64,000 bases of DNA from SGZJ01 sp949372955 (lineage in GTDB: Bacteria > Bacteroidota > Bacteroidia > Flavobacteriales > Flavobacteriaceae): assembly GCA_949372955.1 (NCBI GenBank), contig CASIAX010000010.1, positions 62,001-126,000 of the forward strand, written 5' to 3'. How positions within the stretch are numbered: the stretch's first letter is position 1; every line of letters begins with the position of its first letter. Positions 46,332 through 55,800 of this stretch are shown here, in pieces. Position numbers and translations under genes: made by a program. The notes beneath the pieces are model-generated. The model worked only from the letters and a program-made list of their open reading frames with translations, did no database searches and was not told where the DNA came from.

Positions 46332-47243
46332 TTACATAAAATAATTTAATAGCAAATAAAATTTTTCTAAAAATAAATCTAAGTCAATTAACACAATACT
46401 CAACACTCCTAAAACAATAATAAATTTTAATAAATTATGAAGAAAATTATAATATTTCTTGTTATTAAACTTCCATAAAACATAAACAAAAATCGTTAAC
46501 AAAAATATACTAAAGTAATAGTAATAATACATGTTTCCTGTATCAAAATAAGTAAGTAAGAAATAAATAACCACTACATTTAAAAGTATACAAAGAGTGA
46601 TTATGTACTTACTTATTTTCTCTCCATAAACTACTGGCAGTGTCTTGTAATTTAAAGTAAAGTCACCCTTAATGTTTTCTAAATCTTTAATCAACTCCCT
46701 AACATATACAATTAAGAATAAAAACATTGCATACATAAATATTATAGATTCAAAATTCTTATAATATATCAATATTATAAGAAAAGGAATAACTGAAAGA
46801 ACAGAGGACACAATGTTTCCAACAACAAGTGATCTTTTTAATTTATGTGAATAAAACCAGATTAAAAAAATATAAACTGAAAAAAACAGAACAGCTCTTA
46901 ATGAAACAAAGTAAGCAATGAATACACACAGAATATTTAAAGAAATGTAAAGATTTAATTTTGTTCTTTTTCTAACAACTTTGTCAATTTTTGACTTAAC
47001 AGGCTTATTAATAAGATCCTTTTCATAATCATAAAAATTATTTATAATATAACCAGAAGCAATAGCAATCGAAGACGATAATATTAAAAGAAACAACTGA
47101 AAATCAAAAATAACATTCGAGGCAGAACTATCAATTGATAGAATAAAAATTGAAGTAAAGTATTGAGCAATTATTATAATAAAAATATTGTATAATCTAA
47201 TTACTGAAAATAAACTTATGAATTTATATAATATATCTTTCAT
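46332..47243 (-). CDS. UbiA-family prenyltransferase
   Basis: A 303-residue integral membrane protein with about nine hydrophobic segments. The first Asp-rich motif is seen as INNFYDYEKDLINKP near 67-81, the prenyl-diphosphate/Mg2+ site of UbiA enzymes. The second, around YVRELIKDLENIKGD near 185, is also present, so catalytic function seems retained. The acceptor is uncertain; UbiA proteins next to mevalonate genes in Flavobacteriia are commonly named geranylgeranylglycerol-phosphate geranylgeranyltransferase-like. It follows the mevalonate kinase-like gene by 22 nt. Confidence 0.85.
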   Translation of the reverse strand: MKDILYKFISLFSVIRLYNIFIIIIAQYFTSIFILSIDSSASNVIFDFQLFLLILSSSIAIASGYIINNFYDYEKDLINKPVKSKIDKVVRKRTKLNLYISLNILCVFIAYFVSLRAVLFFSVYIFLIWFYSHKLKRSLVVGNIVSSVLSVIPFLIILIYYKNFESIIFMYAMFLFLIVYVRELIKDLENIKGDFTLNYKTLPVVYGEKISKYIITLCILLNVVVIYFLLTYFDTGNMYYYYYFSIFLLTIFVYVLWKFNNKKYYNFLHNLLKFIIVLGVLSIVLIDLDLFLEKFYLLLNYFM

Positions 47244-47265
47244 GATATATTGTTAAGATTAATCT

Positions 47266-48195
47266 TTAAAAATGATATACTATTTCAATTTTGTGTCCTA
47301 TCAGTTCTTTTTTTGCTTTCTCTATATCCTTAGCAAAACCTAAAATATAACCTCCACCACCTGAACCGCAAAGCTTTAAAAAATAAGAATCATTTTTAAT
47401 TCCTTTTTCCCACAATGAATGATATTTATTAGGAATCATTGGTTTGAAGTTGTCAAAAACAACTTTAGATAATTTTTTAGTATTTATAAAAAGAGCATTT
47501 AAATCACCATTTAAAAAATCTTCAACACACATATTAGTGTATTTAATAAATTTATCATTTAACATTTTTCTGAAACCGTCTTTTTTCATTTTTTCCATAA
47601 AAATATTAATCATTGGGGCTGTAGTACTTACTTCACCACTATCTAGTAGAAATACAGCACCTTCTCCCACCCTTTGTTGAGAGGGGATTCCTGTGACTTT
47701 AATATCTTTTTTAGAATTTATAAGAATCGGAATACTTAAATAACTGTTTAAGGGGTCCAATCCGGATGACTTTCCATGAAAAAAAGATTCCATGTTAGAA
47801 AATATATCTTTTAATTTAAGTAGTTTTTCTCTTGTTAAATTTTCTAAAACGGTAATCTTGTCATTTGCATAACAATCATAAATAGCCGCTACCAATGCCC
47901 CACTACTACCTACTCCATAACCTTCGGGAATAGAGGAATCAAAATACATTCCCGAATTCAGATCTTTATTAAATTTATCTAGATTAAAATTAACTATTGG
48001 ACTATTTAAAGCAGCTAAATAATTATAAAACTTAATTAATTTAGCATTTGAATCTTTAGCTAATTCTGTACTTGTATTTGTAGTTTTAAGAGCTCCTTTA
48101 TAAAAGTTGTACGGAATCGAGAGTCCTTTTGAATCTTTTATTATACCATACTCACCGAACAATAATATTTTAGAGTAAAACAGCGGCCCTTTCAT
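47266..48195 (-). CDS. GHMP kinase, probable mevalonate kinase
   Basis: A 309-residue GHMP-family kinase. The ATP-binding signature appears as PEGYGVGSSGALVAAIYD near 90, and the C-terminal motif as LCGSGGGGYILGFA near 280. A conserved FHGKSSGLDPLNSYL block (near 138) places the catalytic Asp as in mevalonate kinase (SGxD). It is 19 nt after the decarboxylase gene and before UbiA, matching the flavobacterial mevalonate cluster. Phosphomevalonate kinase is an alternative, but the SGLDP block favours mevalonate kinase. Confidence 0.8.
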   Translation of the reverse strand: MKGPLFYSKILLFGEYGIIKDSKGLSIPYNFYKGALKTTNTSTELAKDSNAKLIKFYNYLAALNSPIVNFNLDKFNKDLNSGMYFDSSIPEGYGVGSSGALVAAIYDCYANDKITVLENLTREKLLKLKDIFSNMESFFHGKSSGLDPLNSYLSIPILINSKKDIKVTGIPSQQRVGEGAVFLLDSGEVSTTAPMINIFMEKMKKDGFRKMLNDKFIKYTNMCVEDFLNGDLNALFINTKKLSKVVFDNFKPMIPNKYHSLWEKGIKNDSYFLKLCGSGGGGYILGFAKDIEKAKKELIGHKIEIVYHF

Positions 48196-48214
48196 AGTTG
48201 TATTTTATACAAAT

Positions 48215-49297
48215 TTACAATTGTTTAGCACCAAAACCAACACAATCTTTTATATAAGAATTATTTTCACAGTAATTTTTCAGAGTTTCATCAATAAACC
48301 TGTAAACTTCTTTAGAATATTTATCAGGAAATAAGACATGTACATTTGCACCGGCATCTAAGGTAAAACAAACAGGTATATTGTTTTGATATCTAAATTC
48401 ACGGATCTTTTCAATTATATGAAGAGTATTTGGTTTAATAAGAATATAAGAAGGATCACTAGTCATCATTAAGCCATGTAACATTAAAGCTTCATTTTCA
48501 ACAAGTTTAACAAACTCATTAACATTTCCATTTTTTAAAATTACTGATAGTTTTTCTATATTATGTTGAGCAGCTTGAAATCTTTTATCTCCAAATAAAT
48601 GATCGTTCATTAATTTATGGCCTGCTGTACTAGAAACTGTTTTAACTCCTTTATCTACTAATAATACAGCATCGTGATATGACATAAACACATCATTAAC
48701 TTTACTAGTCAAGTCTACAGAAAATAAATCAGAGCTTTCTGTAAAGGATTTATGAGACCCCCATAAATTAACACTACCAATTACACTTCTACAAGCACTT
48801 CCAGAACCTAGTCTGGATAAAAAAGAAGCTTTCCTATAAAAGTAATCGTCCGAAATACCAGGATTAATACTTTTCTCAATTGACATAACACATAGTGCTA
48901 GGGCACTAATACCACTAGCAGATGATGCTATCCCACTGCTATGAGGGAAAGAATTAGAAGAATTAATATTGAATTTATATTCCAAAATATATGGACAATA
49001 AATCACTATTCTCTCAAAGAAAGATTGAATTTTAGGCTTAAAATCTAATTTAAGTTTGTTATTAAAAAATACATCAAATTCTAATAACTTTGTTTTAATT
49101 ATTTTTTTATTGTAATCAAGCTTTGTGTTTGTTAAGCAATTTTTTAAAGTAAAACTTATGGAGGAGTTTTTTGGAATTTGAACTTCATTTTTACCCCAAT
49201 ACTTAACCAGTGCTATGTTACTTGGTGATTCCCAATGTGATGTGCCAGAAATTGGCACTTCAAAACTATCTGTGAAAATAAAATCTTTGTTTGTCAT
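48215..49297 (-). CDS. mvaD: Diphosphomevalonate decarboxylase
   Basis: Converts mevalonate-5-diphosphate to isopentenyl diphosphate using ATP. The 360 residues contain the family's leading SPSNIALVKYWGK near 25, FPHSSGIASSASGISALALC near 118 and the RLGSGSACRSVIGSV block near 155 with the catalytic Arg. CFTLDAGANVHVLF (Asp) near 310 completes the site. It heads the decarboxylase-kinase-UbiA set, which encodes the last part of an isoprenoid pathway of the mevalonate type, as expected for Flavobacteriia. Confidence 0.93.
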   Translation of the reverse strand: MTNKDFIFTDSFEVPISGTSHWESPSNIALVKYWGKNEVQIPKNSSISFTLKNCLTNTKLDYNKKIIKTKLLEFDVFFNNKLKLDFKPKIQSFFERIVIYCPYILEYKFNINSSNSFPHSSGIASSASGISALALCVMSIEKSINPGISDDYFYRKASFLSRLGSGSACRSVIGSVNLWGSHKSFTESSDLFSVDLTSKVNDVFMSYHDAVLLVDKGVKTVSSTAGHKLMNDHLFGDKRFQAAQHNIEKLSVILKNGNVNEFVKLVENEALMLHGLMMTSDPSYILIKPNTLHIIEKIREFRYQNNIPVCFTLDAGANVHVLFPDKYSKEVYRFIDETLKNYCENNSYIKDCVGFGAKQL

Positions 49298-49330
49298 TTA
49301 TCAATCTTAATACAAATATAGCAGTTAAAA

Positions 49331-50200
49331 TTATTTTTTTCTAATTACAGGCCTAACTAAACCTTCTTGAACGACAGACGCGATAAGAACTCCAGCTCTA
49401 TTGTATATGTGTCCTTGAGCTACTCCTCTGGCATTTCCGGAGTTAGGGCTTTCAATTGTATATAAAAGCCAATCCGTAAAATCAAAGTCTCTATAAAACC
49501 ACATAGCATGGTCTAGACTTGCCATTTGAATATCAGAAAAACTAACTTTCTTCATATGAGGAAGAATTGATGACCATAAAACACTGTAATCTGAAATATA
49601 AGTAAGAATTTGATGTTTTATTTCTATAGATAAATCAGGAATATCACCCTTTAATTTGAACCAGACATCCATTTTAGGTGGAAGATCTTCATTAGATGAT
49701 AGGTTTGGAATAAAGGTAGGCTTAAACTCAACAGGTCTTTCCACACTTAAAAAACTCTTTAGTTTAAATGGCATGAAATCACCAAATTTATCTGCAAGCT
49801 GACTCCAACTAGTTAGCTCTTCAGGAAATAAGATTTTTCTATCTAATTTTTTATAATGTTCATAACCAAACTCTTTTTTATGAAAAGAAGCTGCTAATAT
49901 AAAAATCGTCTTGTTATTTTGTGTCGCTGTAACTCGTCTGGTAGAGAAACTGCCACCGTCTCTTGTTTCATCAACTATATATTTGATAGGTATATTTAGA
50001 TTTCCTGCTTCTAAAAAGTAAGAATGAAGTGAATGTAGTGTTCTATTGTTATCAATAGTTCTATATGCAGCATTTAAAGATTGAGCTAGAACTTGCCCTC
50101 CAAAAACATTTAAACTACCAACTGTTTCGCTTTTACCTATAAAAAAATCATCTTTTTTTTCTAGAAGTAAAACTTCTAGTAAATCTTTAACAGTATTCAT
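49331..50200 (-). CDS. tesB: Acyl-CoA thioesterase II (TesB type)
   Basis: A 289-residue protein of two tandem hotdog domains. The first contains VFGGQVLAQSLNAAYRTI near 31; the second contains MASLDHAMWFYRDFDFTDWLLY and ends in ARGVAQGHIYNRAGVLIASVVQEGLVR. These are TesB hallmarks. I chose the ATG at 50200; a longer frame opens at 50347 but its first 49 codons cross the tRNA-Leu gene. Function is hydrolysis of acyl-CoA thioesters, with broad specificity. Confidence 0.9.
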   Translation of the reverse strand: MNTVKDLLEVLLLEKKDDFFIGKSETVGSLNVFGGQVLAQSLNAAYRTIDNNRTLHSLHSYFLEAGNLNIPIKYIVDETRDGGSFSTRRVTATQNNKTIFILAASFHKKEFGYEHYKKLDRKILFPEELTSWSQLADKFGDFMPFKLKSFLSVERPVEFKPTFIPNLSSNEDLPPKMDVWFKLKGDIPDLSIEIKHQILTYISDYSVLWSSILPHMKKVSFSDIQMASLDHAMWFYRDFDFTDWLLYTIESPNSGNARGVAQGHIYNRAGVLIASVVQEGLVRPVIRKK

Positions 50201-50241
50201 TGTTGAAGGATTGAATGTTTTTATAAGGAGTTTAAAAAAAG

Positions 50242-50323
50242 TGCGGGCGGAGAGACTCGAACTCTCACACCTTGCGGCACTAGATCCTAAGTCTAGCGTG
50301 TCTACCAATTCCACCACGCCCGC
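50242..50323 (-). tRNA. tRNA-Leu (anticodon UAG)
   Basis: A class II cloverleaf of 82 nt on the minus strand. The acceptor stem GCGGGCG/CGCCCGC is fully paired; the anticodon stem CTAGA/TCTAG encloses CTTAGGA, giving TAG in DNA terms. A short variable arm and a GAGTTCGAGTC T arm follow. It is 41 nt upstream of the tesB start on the same strand. 3' CCA is not encoded. Confidence 0.95.
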
Positions 50324-50409
50324 AAATTGGAATGCAAATATAAACAATAGTTTGAAAATTAAGATGTTTCTTAAATAAAAAAGTTTATCATGTTTTGTAC
50401 TTTTACAAC

Positions 50410-51813
50410 ATGAAGGAAATAAAACAATTTATAGAAAACAATAACGATAGAATTCTAAACGAATTATTTGATTTGTTAAAAATAAAATCAGTGAGTGCTG
50501 ATGGTAATTATAAAAATGATGTTAAAGAGGCTGCTATTTTTTTAAAAAATAATTTCCAAGAAATAGGCTGTGATAATATTGAAATAATAGAAACTGCAGG
50601 CCACCCAATAGTATACGCAGAGAAAATAGTTAGTAAAAATGCCCCAACTGTTTTAGTTTATGGACATTATGATGTTCAACCAGCTGATCCAATAGAACTA
50701 TGGGATAACCCACCATTTGATCCAATTATTAAAAAAACAAAAAAACATCCAAAAGGAGCTATATATGCTAGAGGAGCATGTGATGATAAAGGACAAATGT
50801 TCATGCACCTAAAGGCATTTGAGTATATGAAAAAGTTTGATAAATTAAAATGTAATATCAAATTCATGATTGAAGGCGAGGAAGAAGTTGGAAGTGTGAA
50901 TTTAGAAAAATTTTTAATTGAAAATAAAAACAAACTTGCTAATGATGTTATTTTGATTTCAGATACTGGAATGATAGCAAATGACATTCCTTCAATTACT
51001 ACTGGATTAAGAGGGTTGAGTTATGTTGAAGTTGAAGTTACCGGACCTGATCGTGATCTACACTCAGGGTTGTATGGAGGAGCTGTAGCAAATCCTATAA
51101 ATGTTTTATCAAAAATGATTTCTTCTCTTCAGGACGAAAATAACAAAATCACTATTCCAGGTTTTTATGATAAAGTATCAGAAATGACAAATGAGGAAAG
51201 AATAGAAGTTTCTAAAATTCCTTTTTCTAAAGATAATTATCAATCTGAAATTGGAATAGAAAGCACATATGGTGAAAAAGGATATGTTACAAATGAAAGA
51301 AATTCATATAGACCTACGTTAGATGTAAATGGTATATGGGGAGGATATACAGGTGAAGGTGCTAAAACTGTCATTCCTAGCAAAGCTTTTGCTAAAATAT
51401 CGATGAGACTTGTTCCTAATCAAAAATCTGAAAAAATTACTGCATTATTTAGTGATTACTTTAATAAAATCGCTCCTAAAGGTGTAAAAGTCAAAGTAAC
51501 CCCTCATCACGGAGGTGAAGGATATGTAACAAAAACAGATAGTATTGAATACTTAGCTGCAGAAAACGCTTATTTTGAGTCTTTTGGCTGTAAGCCAATC
51601 GCTCAAAGAAGCGGAGGTAGTATTCCAATTGTTCCTCTTTTTGAAAAAGTACTTGACAGTAAATCTGTCTTAATGGGTTTTGGGCTTGATTCTGATGCTA
51701 TTCATTCACCAAATGAACATTTTGGTTTATTTAACTTTTTTAAAGGAATTGAAACTATCCCGTTGTTTTACAAACATTATTATGATTTGTGGGGGAAAAA
51801 TAAATCAGATTAA
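50410..51813 (+). CDS. M20-family dipeptidase
   Basis: A 467-residue cytoplasmic zinc metallopeptidase. Metal ligands are seen in VYGHYDVQPAD (near 80), RGACDDKGQ (near 122), EGEEEVGS (near 157) and SPNEHFGLF at the C-terminus (His). The dimerisation domain is inserted between. This matches M20 peptidases that act on dipeptides or C-terminal residues. The ATG at 50410 was chosen over an in-frame TTG at 50395. It converges on the hydroxyproline operon with only 7 nt between stops; involvement in peptide supply for that operon is inference. Confidence 0.88.
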   Translation: MKEIKQFIENNNDRILNELFDLLKIKSVSADGNYKNDVKEAAIFLKNNFQEIGCDNIEIIETAGHPIVYAEKIVSKNAPTVLVYGHYDVQPADPIELWDNPPFDPIIKKTKKHPKGAIYARGACDDKGQMFMHLKAFEYMKKFDKLKCNIKFMIEGEEEVGSVNLEKFLIENKNKLANDVILISDTGMIANDIPSITTGLRGLSYVEVEVTGPDRDLHSGLYGGAVANPINVLSKMISSLQDENNKITIPGFYDKVSEMTNEERIEVSKIPFSKDNYQSEIGIESTYGEKGYVTNERNSYRPTLDVNGIWGGYTGEGAKTVIPSKAFAKISMRLVPNQKSEKITALFSDYFNKIAPKGVKVKVTPHHGGEGYVTKTDSIEYLAAENAYFESFGCKPIAQRSGGSIPIVPLFEKVLDSKSVLMGFGLDSDAIHSPNEHFGLFNFFKGIETIPLFYKHYYDLWGKNKSD

Positions 51814-51820
51814 ATACTAG

Positions 51821-53068
51821 TTAAAACTTTCTGTCTGGTCTATAATGATCAATGTTTATTGATGTTTTTTTATTATCCAATATTTCAGATACAGCCAGCC
51901 CAGTAGCGGTACCCATTCCCCAGCCCATCATAGCATGACCAGTAGCAAAGATTAGATTTTTACATTTACTTGATCTTCCTATATAAGGTAATCCGTCGGG
52001 TGTTACGGGTCTTAAGCCACATTTTACGTTAGTAAATTCGTCATTTGTAAAATCTAACTGTGGATAGTATTTTTTTGACGCTTGAGTGATTGCTCTTACT
52101 CTGGATTTATTAATTTTATGATTTATTCCAGAGATTTCCATTGTTCCAGCAAATCTGGTAAAGCCATTCATTGGAGTAATAGCTACTTTTGCTTCTGCAA
52201 GTATTGCAGGAATTGAAATATTTGTTTTTCGATTCACATTAAGACTATATCCCTTTCCTGCTTGTAACAAAAGATTTACCCCCAACCTTTTACTCAATAG
52301 ACTAGACCATGATCCTGCTGCCAAAACAAACTGATCTGCGTGAATTTTATTATCATTTGAAACAAGGTTCTTTATAATACCATTTTTTATATTTATATCT
52401 GTTACTTCTGTATTTTTAATTAATTTGACTCCATTTTGTAATAAATAATTTTTCATATTACACATGAATTCTTTCGGAGTAGTATGGGAATCACAATTAT
52501 AATATGAAGCTCCAACAGCATCAATTTCAATATTAGGTTCGAGAATTTTCAAATCTTCTTTAGTAATCATTTTTGCAATTAAACCGTTCTCTTTCGCAAT
52601 GTCAACTACTCTACTTTCTTCATCAATATATTTTTGAGTTTTACACAGCATCAATAATCCTTTTTTTTCATAATGAAAATTAAAATTATCTTTCTCTTTA
52701 ATGTCATCATACAGCTTTTGGCTAAACAAAGTGACTTCCTTAATAAGAGGAATTGATTTATTTACATGTTTTGTAGTTGAGGATTTTACAAATGCAAACA
52801 GCCATTTATACAAATCAAGGTTTAACCTTGGCTTAATATATAATGGACTAGATGAGTTTAACACCCACTTTAAACCATTCTTTATAGCTCCAGGTGACGA
52901 CAATGGTATTAAATGACTTGGAGATAAATAACCAGAGTTGATATATGAGGTTCCACTAGTCATATCTGATTTATCTATAATTGTAACTTTATGACCCTTT
53001 TCAAGCATATAGTATGCCGAACATAAACCTATAATTCCTCCTCCAATTATTACTACTTCTTTAGCCAT
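51821..53068 (-). CDS. FAD-dependent D-amino acid dehydrogenase, probable cis-4-hydroxy-D-proline dehydrogenase
   Basis: A 415-residue flavoprotein of the DadA/DAO family. The N-terminal dinucleotide site VVIIGGGIIGLCSAYYMLEKGHKVTIIDK lies at residues 5-36, the substrate region includes KVAITPMNGFTRFAGTMEIS near 290, and the C-terminal block GLRPVTPDGLPYIGRS...ATGHAMMGWGMGTATGLA closes the FAD site. In the operon context it should oxidise cis-4-hydroxy-D-proline to 1-pyrroline-4-hydroxy-2-carboxylate. It begins 1 nt after the epimerase stop. DadA-type alanine dehydrogenation is the alternative without the context. Confidence 0.82.
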   Translation of the reverse strand: MAKEVVIIGGGIIGLCSAYYMLEKGHKVTIIDKSDMTSGTSYINSGYLSPSHLIPLSSPGAIKNGLKWVLNSSSPLYIKPRLNLDLYKWLFAFVKSSTTKHVNKSIPLIKEVTLFSQKLYDDIKEKDNFNFHYEKKGLLMLCKTQKYIDEESRVVDIAKENGLIAKMITKEDLKILEPNIEIDAVGASYYNCDSHTTPKEFMCNMKNYLLQNGVKLIKNTEVTDINIKNGIIKNLVSNDNKIHADQFVLAAGSWSSLLSKRLGVNLLLQAGKGYSLNVNRKTNISIPAILAEAKVAITPMNGFTRFAGTMEISGINHKINKSRVRAITQASKKYYPQLDFTNDEFTNVKCGLRPVTPDGLPYIGRSSKCKNLIFATGHAMMGWGMGTATGLAVSEILDNKKTSINIDHYRPDRKF

Positions 53069-53069
53069 G

Positions 53070-54077
53070 TTATATTACTTGAAATCCGTGAGCATATGGA
53101 TCATCTTCATCAATAACTATTTTATTATAACCAAATACCTTAGCCCAACCCTTAATTGATGGAACTATAGCTTTAAAATCTCCCACTCTAGATTCACTTG
53201 CAATTTTTCCTGTAAATTTAGAACCAATATAACTTTCGTGAATAAATTCTTCTCCAATTTTTAATTTACCCTTTTGAAACAACTGAGCCATTCTAGCAGA
53301 AGTACCAGTACCGCAAGGAGATCTATCAATAGCCTTATCTCCATAGAAAACTGCATTTCTGGAACTAGAATATTGATCTATCGTATCACCTGTCCATAAA
53401 AGATGACTAACCCCACAGATTGTAGAATCTTGAGGGTGTATAAAAATGCTAGGGTATTTAATATTGATTTTTCGTCTTATTTCTTGTGAAAACCTAATAA
53501 TATCTCCGGCTGTATAATTTTGAATACCAGTAAAGTTTTTTTGAGGCTCAATTATTGCATAATAATTACCTCCATAAGAAACATCAAAATAAATTTTTCC
53601 TAAATTTTCAGAATTAATAAAACACTTTTCAGCTGCTAAAAAACTATCAACATTTATTAATTCTACAGAGTTGACTTTATCTCCATTTAATTCATATTTA
53701 ACTTTAATTAATCCAGCAGGTGTTTCAATATTTAGTTTTCCTGGATTTTTAGGAATGATTATTTTTTCTTCTATAGCAATTGTAACAGCACCAATTGTTC
53801 CATGCCCACACATTGGTAAACATCCTGATGTTTCAATATATAGTATACTAAAATCATTTTGTTTGTCATGAGCAGGAAAAATAATCGCTCCACTCATCAT
53901 ATCATGACCTCTAGGTTCAAACATTAAACCTTTTCTTATCCAATCATATTTATTTAAAAAAAATTGACGTTTTTCACTCATGTCATTTCCTTCAAGAACT
54001 GGAGCTCCTTCTACAATTAGTCTAACTGGATTACCACAAGTATGAGCATCAATACATGCAAAAACTGATCTACTCAT
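53070..54077 (-). CDS. 4-hydroxyproline 2-epimerase (proline racemase family)
   Basis: Interconverts trans-4-hydroxy-L-proline and cis-4-hydroxy-D-proline. The 335 residues (from ATG at 54077) have the start CIDAHTCGNPVRLIVEG, the first catalytic Cys in MCGHGTIGA (Cys90) and the second in DRSPCGTGTSARMAQL (near 254). Both Cys are present, which marks racemase/epimerase rather than hydroxyproline dehydratase (Ser/Cys or Thr/Cys types). An in-frame TTG at 54092 is not needed. The ATG overlaps the DUF885 stop by 8 nt. Its partners downstream and upstream form a full pathway. Confidence 0.9.
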   Translation of the reverse strand: MSRSVFACIDAHTCGNPVRLIVEGAPVLEGNDMSEKRQFFLNKYDWIRKGLMFEPRGHDMMSGAIIFPAHDKQNDFSILYIETSGCLPMCGHGTIGAVTIAIEEKIIIPKNPGKLNIETPAGLIKVKYELNGDKVNSVELINVDSFLAAEKCFINSENLGKIYFDVSYGGNYYAIIEPQKNFTGIQNYTAGDIIRFSQEIRRKINIKYPSIFIHPQDSTICGVSHLLWTGDTIDQYSSSRNAVFYGDKAIDRSPCGTGTSARMAQLFQKGKLKIGEEFIHESYIGSKFTGKIASESRVGDFKAIVPSIKGWAKVFGYNKIVIDEDDPYAHGFQVI

Positions 54078-55800
54078 TGTTAGCTTTTTCAATATAATTT
54101 AAAACTCTAGATTCTAATATAGATAAAGTAACAGTACCTTCAGATAAAATTATTTCATGAAATTCACGAATATCAAAATCAGAACCTAGTTCCTTTTCGG
54201 CAATAGATCTTAATTCTCTAATTTTTAACTCCCCAATTTTGTATGAAAGTGCTTGTCCTGGCCAAGAAATATACCTATCTGTTTCTGTATTAATTTCATG
54301 TAAAGAAAGTGCTGTATTTGATGACATATAATCTAAAACCATTTGCTTCGACCAGCCTAAGGCATGAATACCAGTATCAACTACTAATCTACAGGCTCTC
54401 CACATTTCATAAGTAAGTTTTCCAAATTGCTCGTAAGGAGTTGTGTATAATCCCATTTCTTCAGCTAAATACTCAGTGTAAAGACCCCAGCCTTCTCCAT
54501 ATGCTGATAGGTATAAGTTTTTTCTAAATGATGGAATTTCATCTCCTAACTCATTATTTAACGCTCCTTGGAGGTGATGTCCAGGAACAGCTTCGTGAAC
54601 AGTTAGTGCAGGAATAGTGTATAATGTTCTGCTGTTTAAATCATAAGTATTAACCCAATAATATCCTGGGTCCGTACTGTTTTTAGAAGTTCCAACATAC
54701 CTGCCACTAGTATACTTAGGAGCAATTGCATCTGGAACAGGTGCCACTCCATATGGTTTTCTTGGTAATGTTTTAAAAAATCTAGGTAATTGCTCATCTG
54801 CTCTTTTAGCAATATCTCTAGCAAACATCAATAATTGTTTAGGAGTTTTTGCATAAAATTGTTCATCTGTTCTTAAAAATTTGAAAAAATCTTCAAATGA
54901 GCCTTTAAATTTCAAGTCTTTGATAATCTTTTTCATTTCTGATTTTATTCTAGCTACTTCATCTAATCCAATTTGATGGATTTTTTCAGCTGTATACTCA
55001 TTACTAGTTGTATAATAATCAATCCTATTTTGATAATACTTTTTACCATTTGGAGTGCTAGAAACTCCGATTTGCTTTCTAGTTTTAGGATAATATTCTT
55101 TTTCAAAAAACTCTTTAATTCTTTTGAACTGAGGGACAACAACTTGTTCAATTGTAAGTTTAGCAACCTTATTTATAGAGTCTTTTTGAATATCTGAAAT
55201 GTCATTAGGTAGGTTTTTAAAAGGAGAATAAAAATAATTATCTAGATGGTTTATTGTAATGTGGTCATTATACGTTGACTCATAACCATCAAATATAACT
55301 ATAGGCTGTGAAACACCTTTTTCTAACCCGATTCTAATATTTGTTAGATTTTGGTCTACAAATTCTGGAAGAGAATTTAATTTGTTTAAGTATTCTTCAA
55401 CCTTTTTAAAGTTACTTAAAGGTTTTACCATATAATTTAAACTACTGTGAAATCCGGAATCAGAAAGTAAAGGGTTTAAAAATCTCTCAAAATTAAAATA
55501 ATCTATAATATCATTCAATTCGAATTTTAATAATTTATAAGAAATTAAATCATTTTCACTCAAGTTATCGGTATTAAGGTTTGCTAGTTGGTTTAATAAA
55601 TTTTGTGCAAATTTAGCTTCACTTTCATAATGGTCTTTAGTGAATAATCCCAAGGGGTATTCTTCACTGTCATATGACTCATGCTCTTGGTAATTAGTTA
55701 TTATTTTTTGTAGTTCTTTTTCTGAGTTTTCTGAGAATCTAATAATAAGTGCCATCAATAGTAAAACTATACCTAACACAGATAAAATTGAGTTTTTCAT
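54070..55800 (-). CDS. DUF885-family metallopeptidase, membrane/exported
   Basis: A 576-residue protein with an N-terminal hydrophobic segment (about 3-21), so exported or anchored. The helical DUF885 domain contains the zinc-like motif TVHEAVPGHHLQGALN near 399-410 and YGEGWGLYTEYLAEEMG near 438. These are conserved in this family, where a few members have been assigned carboxypeptidase-like or dipeptidase activity. Here the gene is flanked by hydroxyproline enzymes, with adjacent or 8-nt overlapping ends, so it may release hydroxyproline from peptides. That is an inference from the context only. Confidence 0.8.
   Translation of the reverse strand: MKNSILSVLGIVLLLMALIIRFSENSEKELQKIITNYQEHESYDSEEYPLGLFTKDHYESEAKFAQNLLNQLANLNTDNLSENDLISYKLLKFELNDIIDYFNFERFLNPLLSDSGFHSSLNYMVKPLSNFKKVEEYLNKLNSLPEFVDQNLTNIRIGLEKGVSQPIVIFDGYESTYNDHITINHLDNYFYSPFKNLPNDISDIQKDSINKVAKLTIEQVVVPQFKRIKEFFEKEYYPKTRKQIGVSSTPNGKKYYQNRIDYYTTSNEYTAEKIHQIGLDEVARIKSEMKKIIKDLKFKGSFEDFFKFLRTDEQFYAKTPKQLLMFARDIAKRADEQLPRFFKTLPRKPYGVAPVPDAIAPKYTSGRYVGTSKNSTDPGYYWVNTYDLNSRTLYTIPALTVHEAVPGHHLQGALNNELGDEIPSFRKNLYLSAYGEGWGLYTEYLAEEMGLYTTPYEQFGKLTYEMWRACRLVVDTGIHALGWSKQMVLDYMSSNTALSLHEINTETDRYISWPGQALSYKIGELKIRELRSIAEKELGSDFDIREFHEIILSEGTVTLSILESRVLNYIEKANNE

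Noticed and set aside
50201..50347. 49-codon N-terminal extension of the TesB frame
   Set aside because: It crosses tRNA-Leu(UAG), which must be processed from the transcript; the ATG at 50200 gives the normal TesB N-terminus.
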